Source: Geothrix oryzae
Lineage (GTDB): Bacteria; Acidobacteriota; Holophagae; Holophagales; Holophagaceae
Assembly: GCF_030295385.1 (NCBI RefSeq)
Contig: NZ_AP027079.1
Location: forward strand, 558,001-622,000
Direction: 5' to 3'
DNA: 64,000 bases
Shown here: piece after piece, positions 22,169 through 29,043 of the stretch
Numbering within the stretch: the first letter of the stretch is position 1
Layout: each line of letters starts with the position of its first letter
Notes under the pieces: generated by a model
The model's database searches: none
Told to the model about the DNA's origin: nothing
Seen by the model: the letters and a program-made list of their open reading frames with translations, nothing else
Position numbers and translations under genes: made by a program

Positions 22169-22292
22169 GCCTAACGAATGAAGCTAACCGGCCCCGCCTG
22201 CGCCGAGGCGATGAGCGGAGCCGAGGAAGCGGGACGAAGAGAAGGAGCGGAGGACAATGCAGGCGGGGTCCGAGTTGAGCTGGGGGTTAGGC
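22169..22292 (-). other. attC of cassette 2 (124 bp)
   Basis: Canonical cores; the apical segment reads GACGAAGAGAAGGAGC in place of GAGAAGTTGAGAGAG. Confidence 0.93.
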
Positions 22293-22304
22293 AGCCTAGG
22301 AAGA

Positions 22305-22487
22305 TCATTCTTCGGGTAGTTCTCGTATCGCCCGCTGAATATCTTGTTCAGCGTCGTCGAGTTCTCGCATTGCCCGGCGGATCTGGTATTCACCATTTGC
22401 CCCGGAATCGCTGCGGGCTTGCTGTAGCGCGCGCTTAGCATCGTCTATTGCGTTCAGGGCGTTGCGGAGCTTTGACTTTGATGACAT
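22305..22487 (-). CDS. Small charged helical protein (cassette 2)
   Basis: The 60-residue protein starts Met-Ser-Ser-Lys-Ser-Lys-Leu-Arg and is almost entirely amphipathic helix (Ala-Ile-Asp-Asp-Ala-Lys-Arg-Ala-Leu-Gln-Gln-Ala and Arg-Glu-Leu-Asp-Asp-Ala-Glu), with heptad spacing suggesting a helical hairpin or coiled coil. GAGGTATCT precedes the ATG at 22,487; the longer open frame to 22,568 translates the attC and is rejected. Function unknown. Confidence 0.75.
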   Translation of the reverse strand: MSSKSKLRNALNAIDDAKRALQQARSDSGANGEYQIRRAMRELDDAEQDIQRAIRELPEE

Positions 22488-22504
22488 AGATACCTCGGTG
22501 GGCG

Positions 22505-22628
22505 GCCTAACGAATGGGGCTAACCGGCACCGCCTGCACCGAGGCACTGAGCGAAGTCGGGGTAGCAAAATGTTGAGAGAGAGCGGAAGGCAATGCAGGC
22601 GGGGTCCGAGTTGAGCCGAGGGTTAGGT
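22505..22628 (-). other. attC of cassette 1 (124 bp)
   Basis: On the minus strand the site runs from inverse core ACCTAAC to core GTTAGGC. The inner arms GCCTGCACC and ATGCAGGCGGGG would pair in a folded bottom strand. The L-box arms are unequal, leaving unpaired bases as required for strand choice by IntI. It is the attC nearest attI and supplies the TAA stop of cassette 1. Confidence 0.94.
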
Positions 22629-23270
22629 GTGATTCGATTTGCGAATACAATTTAGCCTTCCGCTAAGAGCTTGCAAAAGAAAATCATAGGAATGGATTTC
22701 AATATTGAGATTCTGGGCAAGCTGCCTTCTTCTCTGATTGGTTTCTGGATCTATGTTTGAGCGGCGGCCGATGAGAATGAGGCCTTTGATATTTGAGTCA
22801 ATATCAGTTAGTGACAGGCCACTTTCAGTGCGTGGACGTGATGCATAGGCCTGATTGGATTTAAGCCAGGCCCGCCAATCAGTGATTTGGCGAATCGCGT
22901 GATTTAGAAATTGAGACGGATCGCCGTTCTTATTGAACATAGGTTTAATCGGGCTCTCCAGTTCAACGGCTTGCCATTCATACCCAATAGAGCTGCACTG
23001 ACCAATAACAAAGTCAGTCACATGTTCTGCTCCGAGTTTCTGTTTCGGGATGACCCAGCGACCATGGCCACCACCGAGATGCTGGATTAAATGTAGGGGA
23101 TTCGACTGGAGGAATTGCTGAATATCCTCCTCTCGCTTTGCTTCATCGAGTGCCTGCTGTAATGCTTCATGATCTTCTTGCGAGATGTCATCCCACCAGA
23201 CGAAATGTTCGTTAAGTGGGTCTGATTTTTGAAGTTCCTCGAGTGACTCTTGACCGGACAGGAATCGCAT
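22623..23270 (-). CDS. Shedu-like DUF4263 nuclease-fold protein (cassette 1)
   Basis: The 215-residue protein shows the DUF4263/Shedu (SduA C-terminal) pattern: Thr-Asp86-Phe-Val-Ile-Gly, then Ala-Val-Glu103-Leu-Glu-Ser-Pro, then Ala-Ile-Arg-Gln-Ile-Thr-Asp-Trp near 125-132, the PD-(D/E)xK nuclease core. Glu-Leu-Glu replaces the classical Glu-x-Lys, a variant common in one Shedu subgroup by my recollection. Shedu proteins are anti-phage nucleases. The ATG at 23,270 has GGAG six bases upstream; a longer start at 23,282 lies three bases from attI. As the first cassette it should be the best expressed. Confidence 0.85.
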   Translation of the reverse strand: MRFLSGQESLEELQKSDPLNEHFVWWDDISQEDHEALQQALDEAKREEDIQQFLQSNPLHLIQHLGGGHGRWVIPKQKLGAEHVTDFVIGQCSSIGYEWQAVELESPIKPMFNKNGDPSQFLNHAIRQITDWRAWLKSNQAYASRPRTESGLSLTDIDSNIKGLILIGRRSNIDPETNQRRRQLAQNLNIEIHSYDFLLQALSGRLNCIRKSNHT

Positions 23271-23285
23271 CGGTGGCTCCATGGC

Positions 23286-23292
23286 GCCTAAC
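23286..23292 (-). other. attI recombination core
   Basis: GTTAGGC on the minus strand is the insertion point, where new cassettes would enter between G and TTAGGC. The flanking sequence toward intI shows no attC-like palindrome, as expected for attI, and I could not identify direct repeats for extra integrase binding. Confidence 0.88.
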
Positions 23293-23507
23293 TTTGAATT
23301 GGACGGTGGGGTTGGGGGGTGGGTGAGTACGCTTCGGGCCGGAGGCTTGGGGAGGGGGGAGGCTGTGCTTGGGGGAATGGGCGTACGGATGGGTGGACTT
23401 GACGGGCGAAAAAAAAGCGATAAATTGGGTCCAGTTCAGCAAATTGAAGGCGAGATTCGGGGGTCAGGTTAGCGCAATGGGCGGCCTGGGACGATCGGAG
23501 CGGGGCC
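23293..23507. promoter_or_regulatory. intI-attI leader region
   Basis: About 215 bp between attI and intI must carry both the cassette promoter Pc (minus strand) and the intI promoter. It is G-rich on the plus strand near attI and has an A8 run at 23,409-23,416. No convincing Pc hexamers or LexA operator of a known type were found. Confidence 0.6.
23399..23426 (+). promoter_or_regulatory. Candidate intI promoter
   Basis: TTGACG (23,399-23,404) and TAAATT (23,421-23,426) are spaced 16 bp, with an A-tract between them. They lie about 80 bp before the intI ATG. A sigma-70-type promoter is plausible but untested. Confidence 0.4.
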
Positions 23508-24518
23508 ATGGTTGAGGGGAATAGGCAGACCGGCGAAGGGCGGACCGTGGGGGTTGGGACCGCGCCCCGGTTCCTGGATCGGTTGCGGGAAAGCCTGCGC
23601 GTCCGGCACTACAGCCTGCGGACCGAGGACGCGTACCTGGACTGGGTGCGGCGGTTCATCCTCTTCCATGGCAAGCGGCATCCGAAGGACATGGGGGCCC
23701 CGGAGGTCCAGGCTTTCCTGAGCCACCTGGCGGTGGACCGGCGGGTATCGCCGTCGACGCAGAACCAGGCCAAGGCGGCCCTGCTCTTCCTCTACCGCCA
23801 CCTGCTGGAGGTGGACTTGCCGTGGCTGGGCGAGGTGGTCCAGGCCCGGCGGCAGCCGCGCCTGCCGGTGGTACTCACGCCGGGGGAGGTGCGGGCGGTG
23901 CTCGATCAGATGGAAGGCGGCATGGCCCTGGTGGCGCAGGTGCTGTACGGCACGGGCATGCGGCTGATGGAGGGGCTGCGCCTCCGGGTGAAGGATGTGG
24001 AGTTCGAACGCCGGGAAATCGTGGTGAGGGACGGAAAGGGGGGCAAGGACCGGGTCACCATGCTGCCGGATCGCCTGACGGCGCCCCTCCGCGCGCATCT
24101 GGAGCGGGTACGCGCCCTCCATGACCGGGATCTGGCGGAGGGCTTCGGCGAGGTCGGGCTGCCGGACGCGCTGGCGGAAAAGGTCAGGACCGCCCCCCGG
24201 GCCTGGGGCTGGCAGTGGGTCTTCCCCTCGGCGCAGCGTTCGGTGGATCCCCGCTCCGGCCTGGTCCGCCGCCATCACCTCCATCCCGAGAGCGTGCAGA
24301 AGGCCGTGCGGCTGGCGGCCCGGGCCGCGGAGCTGGTCAAGCCCGTCACGCCCCATGTGTTGCGCCACAGCTTCGCCACCCACCTGCTCGCCGCGGGCCA
24401 TGACATCCGCACCGTGCAGGAGCTGCTGGGCCACAAGGATGTGGCCACCACGATGATCTACACCCATGTGCTGAACCGCGGCGGGCGCGGCGTGGCAAGC
24501 CCGCTGGATGGGTTGTAA
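23508..24518 (+). CDS. intI: Integron integrase IntI
   Basis: The 336-residue tyrosine recombinase catalyses attI x attC and attC x attC recombination. The SAM-like DNA-binding N-domain spans about 20-105. The catalytic domain has Arg152 in Gly-Thr-Gly-Met-Arg, His283-x-x-Arg286 in His-Val-Leu-Arg-His, His309 and Tyr318. The insert near 226-262 (Trp-Gly-Trp-Gln-Trp-Val-Phe-Pro...His-His-Leu-His-Pro) is the IntI-specific patch that separates it from XerC/D. GGAG precedes the ATG. All catalytic residues are intact, so the integron should be active. It diverges from the cassettes. Confidence 0.97.
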   Translation: MVEGNRQTGEGRTVGVGTAPRFLDRLRESLRVRHYSLRTEDAYLDWVRRFILFHGKRHPKDMGAPEVQAFLSHLAVDRRVSPSTQNQAKAALLFLYRHLLEVDLPWLGEVVQARRQPRLPVVLTPGEVRAVLDQMEGGMALVAQVLYGTGMRLMEGLRLRVKDVEFERREIVVRDGKGGKDRVTMLPDRLTAPLRAHLERVRALHDRDLAEGFGEVGLPDALAEKVRTAPRAWGWQWVFPSAQRSVDPRSGLVRRHHLHPESVQKAVRLAARAAELVKPVTPHVLRHSFATHLLAAGHDIRTVQELLGHKDVATTMIYTHVLNRGGRGVASPLDGL

Positions 24519-24651
24519 AAGATTTTTCTCAGTATTGGCGAGCCTCGGCCTGATCCACAGGTTTGAAAGCCGCCGCGATGGGCGCCATCGTTCGCTTCGT
24601 GGCGGTCTTTTCCGGCTGAAGCTTGCCGATCGGAAGGAGTAGCCTCGTCCC

Positions 24652-25023
24652 ATGCACATGTCCGACCTGAGGTTCCGCAGGCTGGTGGACGAGGCGCTGG
24701 CGCTCGTGCCGGCGGAGTTCCGCCCCTACCTGGCGGGCGTCCCGGTGGTCATCGAGGACTGGGCGCCGGACGCCCTGCTGGATGACCTGGGTGTGCCGGA
24801 GGACGAGACGCTCTATGGCCTCTATTCGGGTCGGGCGCTGACGGAGGGGCGGGCGGAATCCGGCGAGCTGCCGCCCCGCATCACCATCTACCGCGGGCCG
24901 CTGCTGGAGGATTGCCGGGACGAGGACGAGCTGCGGGATGAGATCGCCACCACGGTCATCCATGAGATCGCCCACCACTTCGGCATCAGCGAGGAACGGC
25001 TGGAGGAGCTGGGCTGGGGGTGA
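24652..25023 (+). CDS. Minimal metallopeptidase-family protein (zincin, DUF1025-type)
   Basis: The 123-residue protein matches the small 'metallopeptidase family' zincins: N-terminal Phe-Arg-Arg-Leu-Val-Asp-Glu-Ala-Leu, central Gly-Leu-Tyr-Ser-Gly, Ile-Thr-Ile-Tyr-Arg-Gly-Pro-Leu, and a C-terminal His-Glu-Ile-Ala-His-His-Phe-Gly zinc motif with a trailing Glu-Glu-Leu-Gly-Trp-Gly. Cytoplasmic; substrate unknown. AAGGAG lies upstream of the first ATG. First backbone gene after intI. Confidence 0.9.
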   Translation: MHMSDLRFRRLVDEALALVPAEFRPYLAGVPVVIEDWAPDALLDDLGVPEDETLYGLYSGRALTEGRAESGELPPRITIYRGPLLEDCRDEDELRDEIATTVIHEIAHHFGISEERLEELGWG

Positions 25024-25127
25024 GGCGGGCCAGGCTGGAGGCCGGCTAGGCCGATTTTTCCCGACCGCCGCCCTTCGGGTCCTCCGATATTCTGATCCAC
25101 CGGTCGGCCGGGAAGATCAGGAGCCGC

Positions 25128-26015
25128 ATGTTCAACCGCCTGTGGTCCACCCTCAAAGGCGCCTGGGCCAGCGTGGTGCTGGCGGTCAACGCGATGGGCA
25201 TCTTCTCGGGGATGATCCCCGTGGCCCTGGTGAAGCTGGCGCTGCCCTTTGGCGCCGTACGGCGCGGGGCGGACCGCCTGCTCAACGGCCTGGCCGAGGG
25301 CTGGATCGCCGTGAACGGCTGGTGGATGGCCCTGGTGCAGCGCACCCGCTGGGAGGTGACGGGCCTGGAGGGCCTGCGCCGGAAGGGCTGGTATCTGGTG
25401 AGCAGCAACCATCAGAGCTGGGTGGACATCCTGGTGCTGCAGAAGGTCTTCCACCGGAAGGTGCCGTTCCTGAAGTTCTTCCTCAAGCGGCAGCTGCTCT
25501 TCGTGCCGGTGATGGGCCTGGCCTGGTGGGCCCTGGATTTCCCCTTCATGCGGCGGCGCAGCGGCAGCCGGTCCCAGGATCTGGCCACGGCCCGCAAGGC
25601 CTGCGAGAAGTTCCGCCAGATCCCCACCTCGGTGATGAACTTCCTGGAAGGCAGCCGCTTCAGCCGGGCCAAGCACGACCAGCAGCAATCGCCCTACCGG
25701 CATCTGCTGAAGCCCAAGGTGGGCGGGCTCGCCACGGCCCTCAGCGCCATGGGCGAGCGCTTCGACGCCCTGCTCGATGTCACCATCGTCTATCCCGAGG
25801 GCGTGCCCAGCTTCTGGGACCTGCTGTCGGGCCAGGTGAAGCGGGTGGTGGTGCGGGTGCGGGAGCTGAAGATCCCGACGGATCTGCTGACCGGCGACTA
25901 CGAGGGCGATCCCGTCTTCCGCGCGCGCCTGCAGGCCTGGGTGCAGGAGCTGTGGGCGGAGAAGGACGCGCGCATCGAGGAGATCGTGCTGCAGGGGCAG
26001 TCGGCCCAGGCCTGA
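25128..26015 (+). CDS. PlsC-like lysophospholipid acyltransferase
   Basis: The 295-residue protein resembles YihG/AGPAT-type 1-acylglycerol-3-phosphate acyltransferases. An N-terminal membrane segment is followed by Ser-Asn-His-Gln-Ser-Trp-Val-Asp-Ile, the HX4D catalytic motif, near residue 97, and Phe-Leu-Glu-Gly-Ser-Arg-Phe, the second conserved block, near 175. It transfers acyl chains at the membrane in phospholipid synthesis. CAGGAG precedes the ATG. The gene ends in a short triple repeat. Confidence 0.88.
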   Translation: MFNRLWSTLKGAWASVVLAVNAMGIFSGMIPVALVKLALPFGAVRRGADRLLNGLAEGWIAVNGWWMALVQRTRWEVTGLEGLRRKGWYLVSSNHQSWVDILVLQKVFHRKVPFLKFFLKRQLLFVPVMGLAWWALDFPFMRRRSGSRSQDLATARKACEKFRQIPTSVMNFLEGSRFSRAKHDQQQSPYRHLLKPKVGGLATALSAMGERFDALLDVTIVYPEGVPSFWDLLSGQVKRVVVRVRELKIPTDLLTGDYEGDPVFRARLQAWVQELWAEKDARIEEIVLQGQSAQA

Positions 26016-26045
26016 CGATGGGCCTGACGATGGGCCTGACGACGG
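26011..26045 (+). repeat. Triplicated 12-bp tandem repeat
   Basis: CCTGACGATGGG occurs twice in tandem and a third time imperfectly. The first unit contains the TGA stop of the acyltransferase. Confidence 0.85.
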
Positions 26046-26061
26046 TAGATCCGGCGGCCGG

Positions 26062-27756
26062 TCAGATCAACATCAAGGTCCCGAAGGGGGATCCCAGCAG
26101 GGGCGGCCTGCCGGGCAGGCGCTCCTCGTAGAGGCCCGCCAGGCCCACATCGGCGTGGTACAGACTCTTCGGGGGCAGGGAGAGGCCGCGGAAGCAGACC
26201 AGGGCGGACAGGTTGGCGGCGAGGGCGGCCTCGTCGCCGGCCTTGATCTGGGCCGTGCTGAAGGCGCGGGAGGCGGCCTTGTGGTGCCGGAGCCGCTTGC
26301 GGATCCGCTCGAAGAGCACGGCGTAGTCCTCCAGGGGCATGGGCGCCCCCAGGCGCTCCAGGCGATCGAGGGTGGCGAAGGCGTGTAGCAGCACCTGGAC
26401 CGAGACGCGGGTGGGGGAATCGTCGCCGCGGAACCGGGCGTGGATGGCGGCAAAGGCCTGCAGGGGGCCCTGGAGCCGCGCCTTGGTGAAGCCCGCGGCA
26501 TGGGCCAGGTGGGTGCCGAAGATCAGGGAGGTGCCCCGGTCGCCCAGGTCGTAGGGGGCGGTCGTCGCGGCCTCCATCACGGCTTCGAGGCCCTGGCGGA
26601 CGAAGCGGTCCATGAGGATGCCCGGCGCGAAGTTGCGGACGCGGGCCCCGTGGGCGAGGACCAGGGCCAGGCGGAAGAACTGGCCGTCCCGGATGCGGAT
26701 GTCCTGCAGCAGCTCCGTCTGGATGCGGTGGACGGCCTCGAAGAGGCGGATCCGCTGCTCGGCCTGTTCCTCATCGTCGGATCGGCCGCCGTCGACCAGG
26801 AAGAGGTCCGCCGCATAGGGCAGGCGCCAGCCGGAGGCGGCCACGGTGGGGGGCAGCACGGCGCGCATGCGATGCGTCGCGGCGTTCAGGCGCTCGCGGT
26901 TGCACCAGAGGTAGGCCCGCTTGGGTTCGTCCCGCGAGGCCCGCAGGAGGCGCACGAGGAAGGCGATCTTGGCGCGGAGGGGCTGCAGGTCGGCCAGGGT
27001 GGGCACCCGGTCGAAGGCTTCCAGCAGGTCCTCGTACTCGCTGACGACGGCGGAGGGCCGGTCGCCGGCGGCCATGCGGTCCACGAGAAAGGAGAGGAGC
27101 CCCGAGGGATCCTCCTTGAAGTGGGCGTAGCTTCCGCCCCGGAGGCTGGAGCCGAAGGCGGTCTGGAGGGAGGCGTCGAGCAGCTCCATCACGGGGGCCT
27201 CGGGCAGGGCGGCCTCGCCGGCGGCCGTGAGCCGGAAATACCCCTCGCCCTCCACCTGGGTGCCCGGAGCAGCCTGCTTCTGGGCCTGGTCGATCTCCCG
27301 GTCCGTGGTGGCCAGGCGATCCAGGCACTCGCGCCCTTCCACCTGCAGGTAGTCCAGGATGCGCTCCAGGTTCGGCAGCACATCCTGGGAACCCTTCACG
27401 CCCCGCACCTGGAGCTTCAGGAGCTCCAGCAGGTCGACGAGCTGGACGGCATCGGGGTCGTCCGGTCTCGGCCCGGCCGGGGCGCCCATGGGGAACAGGC
27501 CCGCCAGGCGGGACTTGGGTGCCAGGCGCCGCTGGAGGCGATCCGCGCAGCCCTTGGCCTCGACGATCTGCCGGTGGGTCTCCTGCAGGGCCTCGTACCG
27601 GCCCTCCAGGCTGGCCTGCAGGGGACGCTGGTCCTTCTGGATGAGCCCCTGGGCGAGGAGGTCGGCCAATCCCTCGCGGCCGATGGCGTCCAGGCGCAGC
27701 GTTTCGGCGGCGACCAGCAGCTTGAGGCGATCGAGCGTGAGAGGGGGCGTTTCCAT
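26062..27756 (-). CDS. Large hypothetical protein, mostly helical
   Basis: Not recognised. From the ATG at 27,756 it has 564 residues, without signal peptide or membrane helix. The N-terminal 150 residues look helical and winged-helix or coiled-coil-like (Glu-Ala-Lys-Gly-Cys-Ala-Asp-Arg-Leu-Gln). The middle holds Asp-Ala-Ser-Leu-Gln-Thr-Ala-Phe-Gly, and the rest is helical repeats. Two earlier ATGs are open (27,777 and 27,807) but no start has a Shine-Dalgarno. Codon use matches the backbone, so this is a resident gene, perhaps lineage-specific. Confidence 0.75.
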   Translation of the reverse strand: METPPLTLDRLKLLVAAETLRLDAIGREGLADLLAQGLIQKDQRPLQASLEGRYEALQETHRQIVEAKGCADRLQRRLAPKSRLAGLFPMGAPAGPRPDDPDAVQLVDLLELLKLQVRGVKGSQDVLPNLERILDYLQVEGRECLDRLATTDREIDQAQKQAAPGTQVEGEGYFRLTAAGEAALPEAPVMELLDASLQTAFGSSLRGGSYAHFKEDPSGLLSFLVDRMAAGDRPSAVVSEYEDLLEAFDRVPTLADLQPLRAKIAFLVRLLRASRDEPKRAYLWCNRERLNAATHRMRAVLPPTVAASGWRLPYAADLFLVDGGRSDDEEQAEQRIRLFEAVHRIQTELLQDIRIRDGQFFRLALVLAHGARVRNFAPGILMDRFVRQGLEAVMEAATTAPYDLGDRGTSLIFGTHLAHAAGFTKARLQGPLQAFAAIHARFRGDDSPTRVSVQVLLHAFATLDRLERLGAPMPLEDYAVLFERIRKRLRHHKAASRAFSTAQIKAGDEAALAANLSALVCFRGLSLPPKSLYHADVGLAGLYEERLPGRPPLLGSPFGTLMLI

Positions 27757-27868
27757 GGGCGGTCGGGCAACTTCCATGCAGGCGGGCAGGTGGGTGGGTA
27801 CCCACAAGTCATCGGTTCTGAGGCGGGGTCACCCAAGAATAGGATGGCTTGGCTTTCCCGACACCAAA

Positions 27869-27891
27869 AGGGGCACCGTTTCCGGTGCCCC
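27869..27891 (-). terminator. Intrinsic terminator of the DUF1015-serA-serC operon
   Basis: A perfect 9-bp stem GGGGCACCG/CGGTGCCCC with a 4-nt loop is followed on the minus strand by TTTT. It lies about 40 bp beyond the serC stop. Confidence 0.8.
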
Positions 27892-27931
27892 TTCGGCTGG
27901 ATGGGAGATCGGCCTGGCGGGAGGCCTGACC

Positions 27932-29032
27932 CTACCCGTTCGTCTTGACGAACTGTTCCATGAAGTCCACGAGGGTCTTCACATGATCCACGGTGACGGC
28001 GTTGTAGGTGCTGACGCGGATGCCGCCGATGTCGCGGTAGCCCTTGAGGCCCACCATGCCGGCCTTCTTGGCCTCCTTCACGAACTGGTCGTCCAGCTCG
28101 GGGGTGGGCAGGAAGAAGTCCACATTCATGACGCTACGGTGGGCCTTCTCGGTGACGAAGCCCTTGTAGAAGCCGCTGTGCTTGTCGACACAGCCGTAGA
28201 GCAGCTCGGCCTTCTTCTTGTTGCTGGCCTCGATGGCCTTCAGGCCGCCGATGCTCTTGTTGTAGGCCAGGACATTCCGCAGGATGTAGATGCCGAAAGT
28301 CGGCGGGGTGTTGTAGAGCGAGTTCTTCTCGGCGTGGATCTTGTAGCGCAGGTAGCTGGGCAGGTCCTGGGCCTCGCACATCTCGAGGAAGTCCTCGCGG
28401 ATGATGGTGAGGGTCACGCCGCTGGGGCCGAGGTTCTTCTGGGCGCCGCCGTAGATGAGGCCGAAGGGGCTCACATCAAAGGGACGCCACATGAAATCCG
28501 AGCTCATGTCGCAGATGTAGGGCACATGGCCGACCTTGGGGAACTCGTGCCACTGGGTGCCTTCCACCGTGTTGTTGGAGGTGAAGTGCACGAAGGCGCT
28601 GTCCGGGCCCACCTTGATCTCGTCGGCGTGGGGCAGGCGGCTGAACTTCTGCTCCTTGGTGCTGGCGGCCACGCGCACGCGGTCGCCGGCCACGAGCTTG
28701 GCCTCCTTGGTGGCCTTCTCCGCCCAGTTGCCGGTGACGATGTAGTCGGCCTTCTTGTCGTTGCGGAGCAGGTTCAGCGGGATCATGCCGAAGCTGAGGT
28801 GGGCGCCGCCCTGGAGCAGCAGCACCTTGTAGTTGGAGGGCAGGCCCATCAGCTCCTTGGTGAGGGCGATGGCCTCCTCGTGCACCGCATCGTACTCCTT
28901 CGAGCGGTGGCTGACCTCCATGACGGACATGCCCGTGCCGGCGAAGTCCAGCAGCTCTTCCTGGGCACGCTCGAGGGCGGGCAGCGGCAGGCCCGCCGGG
29001 CCAGCGTAGAAGTTGATCACGCGATGGGTCAT
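27932..29032 (-). CDS. serC: Phosphoserine aminotransferase SerC
   Basis: The 366-residue PLP enzyme converts 3-phosphohydroxypyruvate and glutamate to phosphoserine and 2-oxoglutarate in serine synthesis. It starts Thr-His-Arg-Val-Ile-Asn-Phe-Tyr-Ala-Gly-Pro-Ala, the family hallmark. The Schiff-base Lys lies in Tyr-Gly-Gly-Ala-Gln-Lys-Asn-Leu-Gly-Pro near residue 198. AGGAG precedes the ATG at 29,032; the frame is open further upstream but overlaps serA. It follows serA by 11 bp and is the last gene of the operon. Confidence 0.95.
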   Translation of the reverse strand: MTHRVINFYAGPAGLPLPALERAQEELLDFAGTGMSVMEVSHRSKEYDAVHEEAIALTKELMGLPSNYKVLLLQGGAHLSFGMIPLNLLRNDKKADYIVTGNWAEKATKEAKLVAGDRVRVAASTKEQKFSRLPHADEIKVGPDSAFVHFTSNNTVEGTQWHEFPKVGHVPYICDMSSDFMWRPFDVSPFGLIYGGAQKNLGPSGVTLTIIREDFLEMCEAQDLPSYLRYKIHAEKNSLYNTPPTFGIYILRNVLAYNKSIGGLKAIEASNKKKAELLYGCVDKHSGFYKGFVTEKAHRSVMNVDFFLPTPELDDQFVKEAKKAGMVGLKGYRDIGGIRVSTYNAVTVDHVKTLVDFMEQFVKTNG

Positions 29033-29043
29033 GAAAGCTCCTT

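Larger units (their letters stand above)
902..24518. mobile_element. Chromosomal integron: intI, attI and 36-cassette array
   Basis: The complete platform is visible: an IntI-class recombinase with its lineage-specific insert, a divergent attI core, and about 36 head-to-tail cassettes all reading on the minus strand away from intI. Thirty-four cassettes carry a full-length attC and one a truncated half site. The sites are highly alike in sequence (30 are 123-125 bp, four are 107-109 bp), which is typical of sedentary chromosomal integrons and unlike mobile integrons with mixed attC sites. Cassettes carry mostly one short gene. Distal sites are degenerate, implying an old, locked end and a younger end at attI. 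No transposase or resistance gene was recognised, so nothing suggests a mobile class 1-3 integron. Confidence 0.95.

Noticed and set aside
22178-22438. Plus-strand frames starting Met-Lys-Leu-Thr-Gly in attC sites
   Set aside because: They begin in the conserved attC arm ATGAAGCTAACCGG and run antisense into cassette genes.
1541-22628. CRISPR-like regular repeats
   Set aside because: Repeats are about 124 bp, internally palindromic, end in GTTAGGC-type cores, and the 'spacers' of 260-1,080 bp are genes in one direction. This is an attC cassette array.
23288-23509. 73-codon minus-strand frame in the intI-attI leader
   Set aside because: Pro/Ser-rich, antisense to the leader, ends in attI, without a ribosome-binding site.
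23508-24518. Phage integrase or XerC/D instead of IntI
   Set aside because: The extra Trp/His-rich insert before the second catalytic box and the neighbouring attI/attC array identify IntI.
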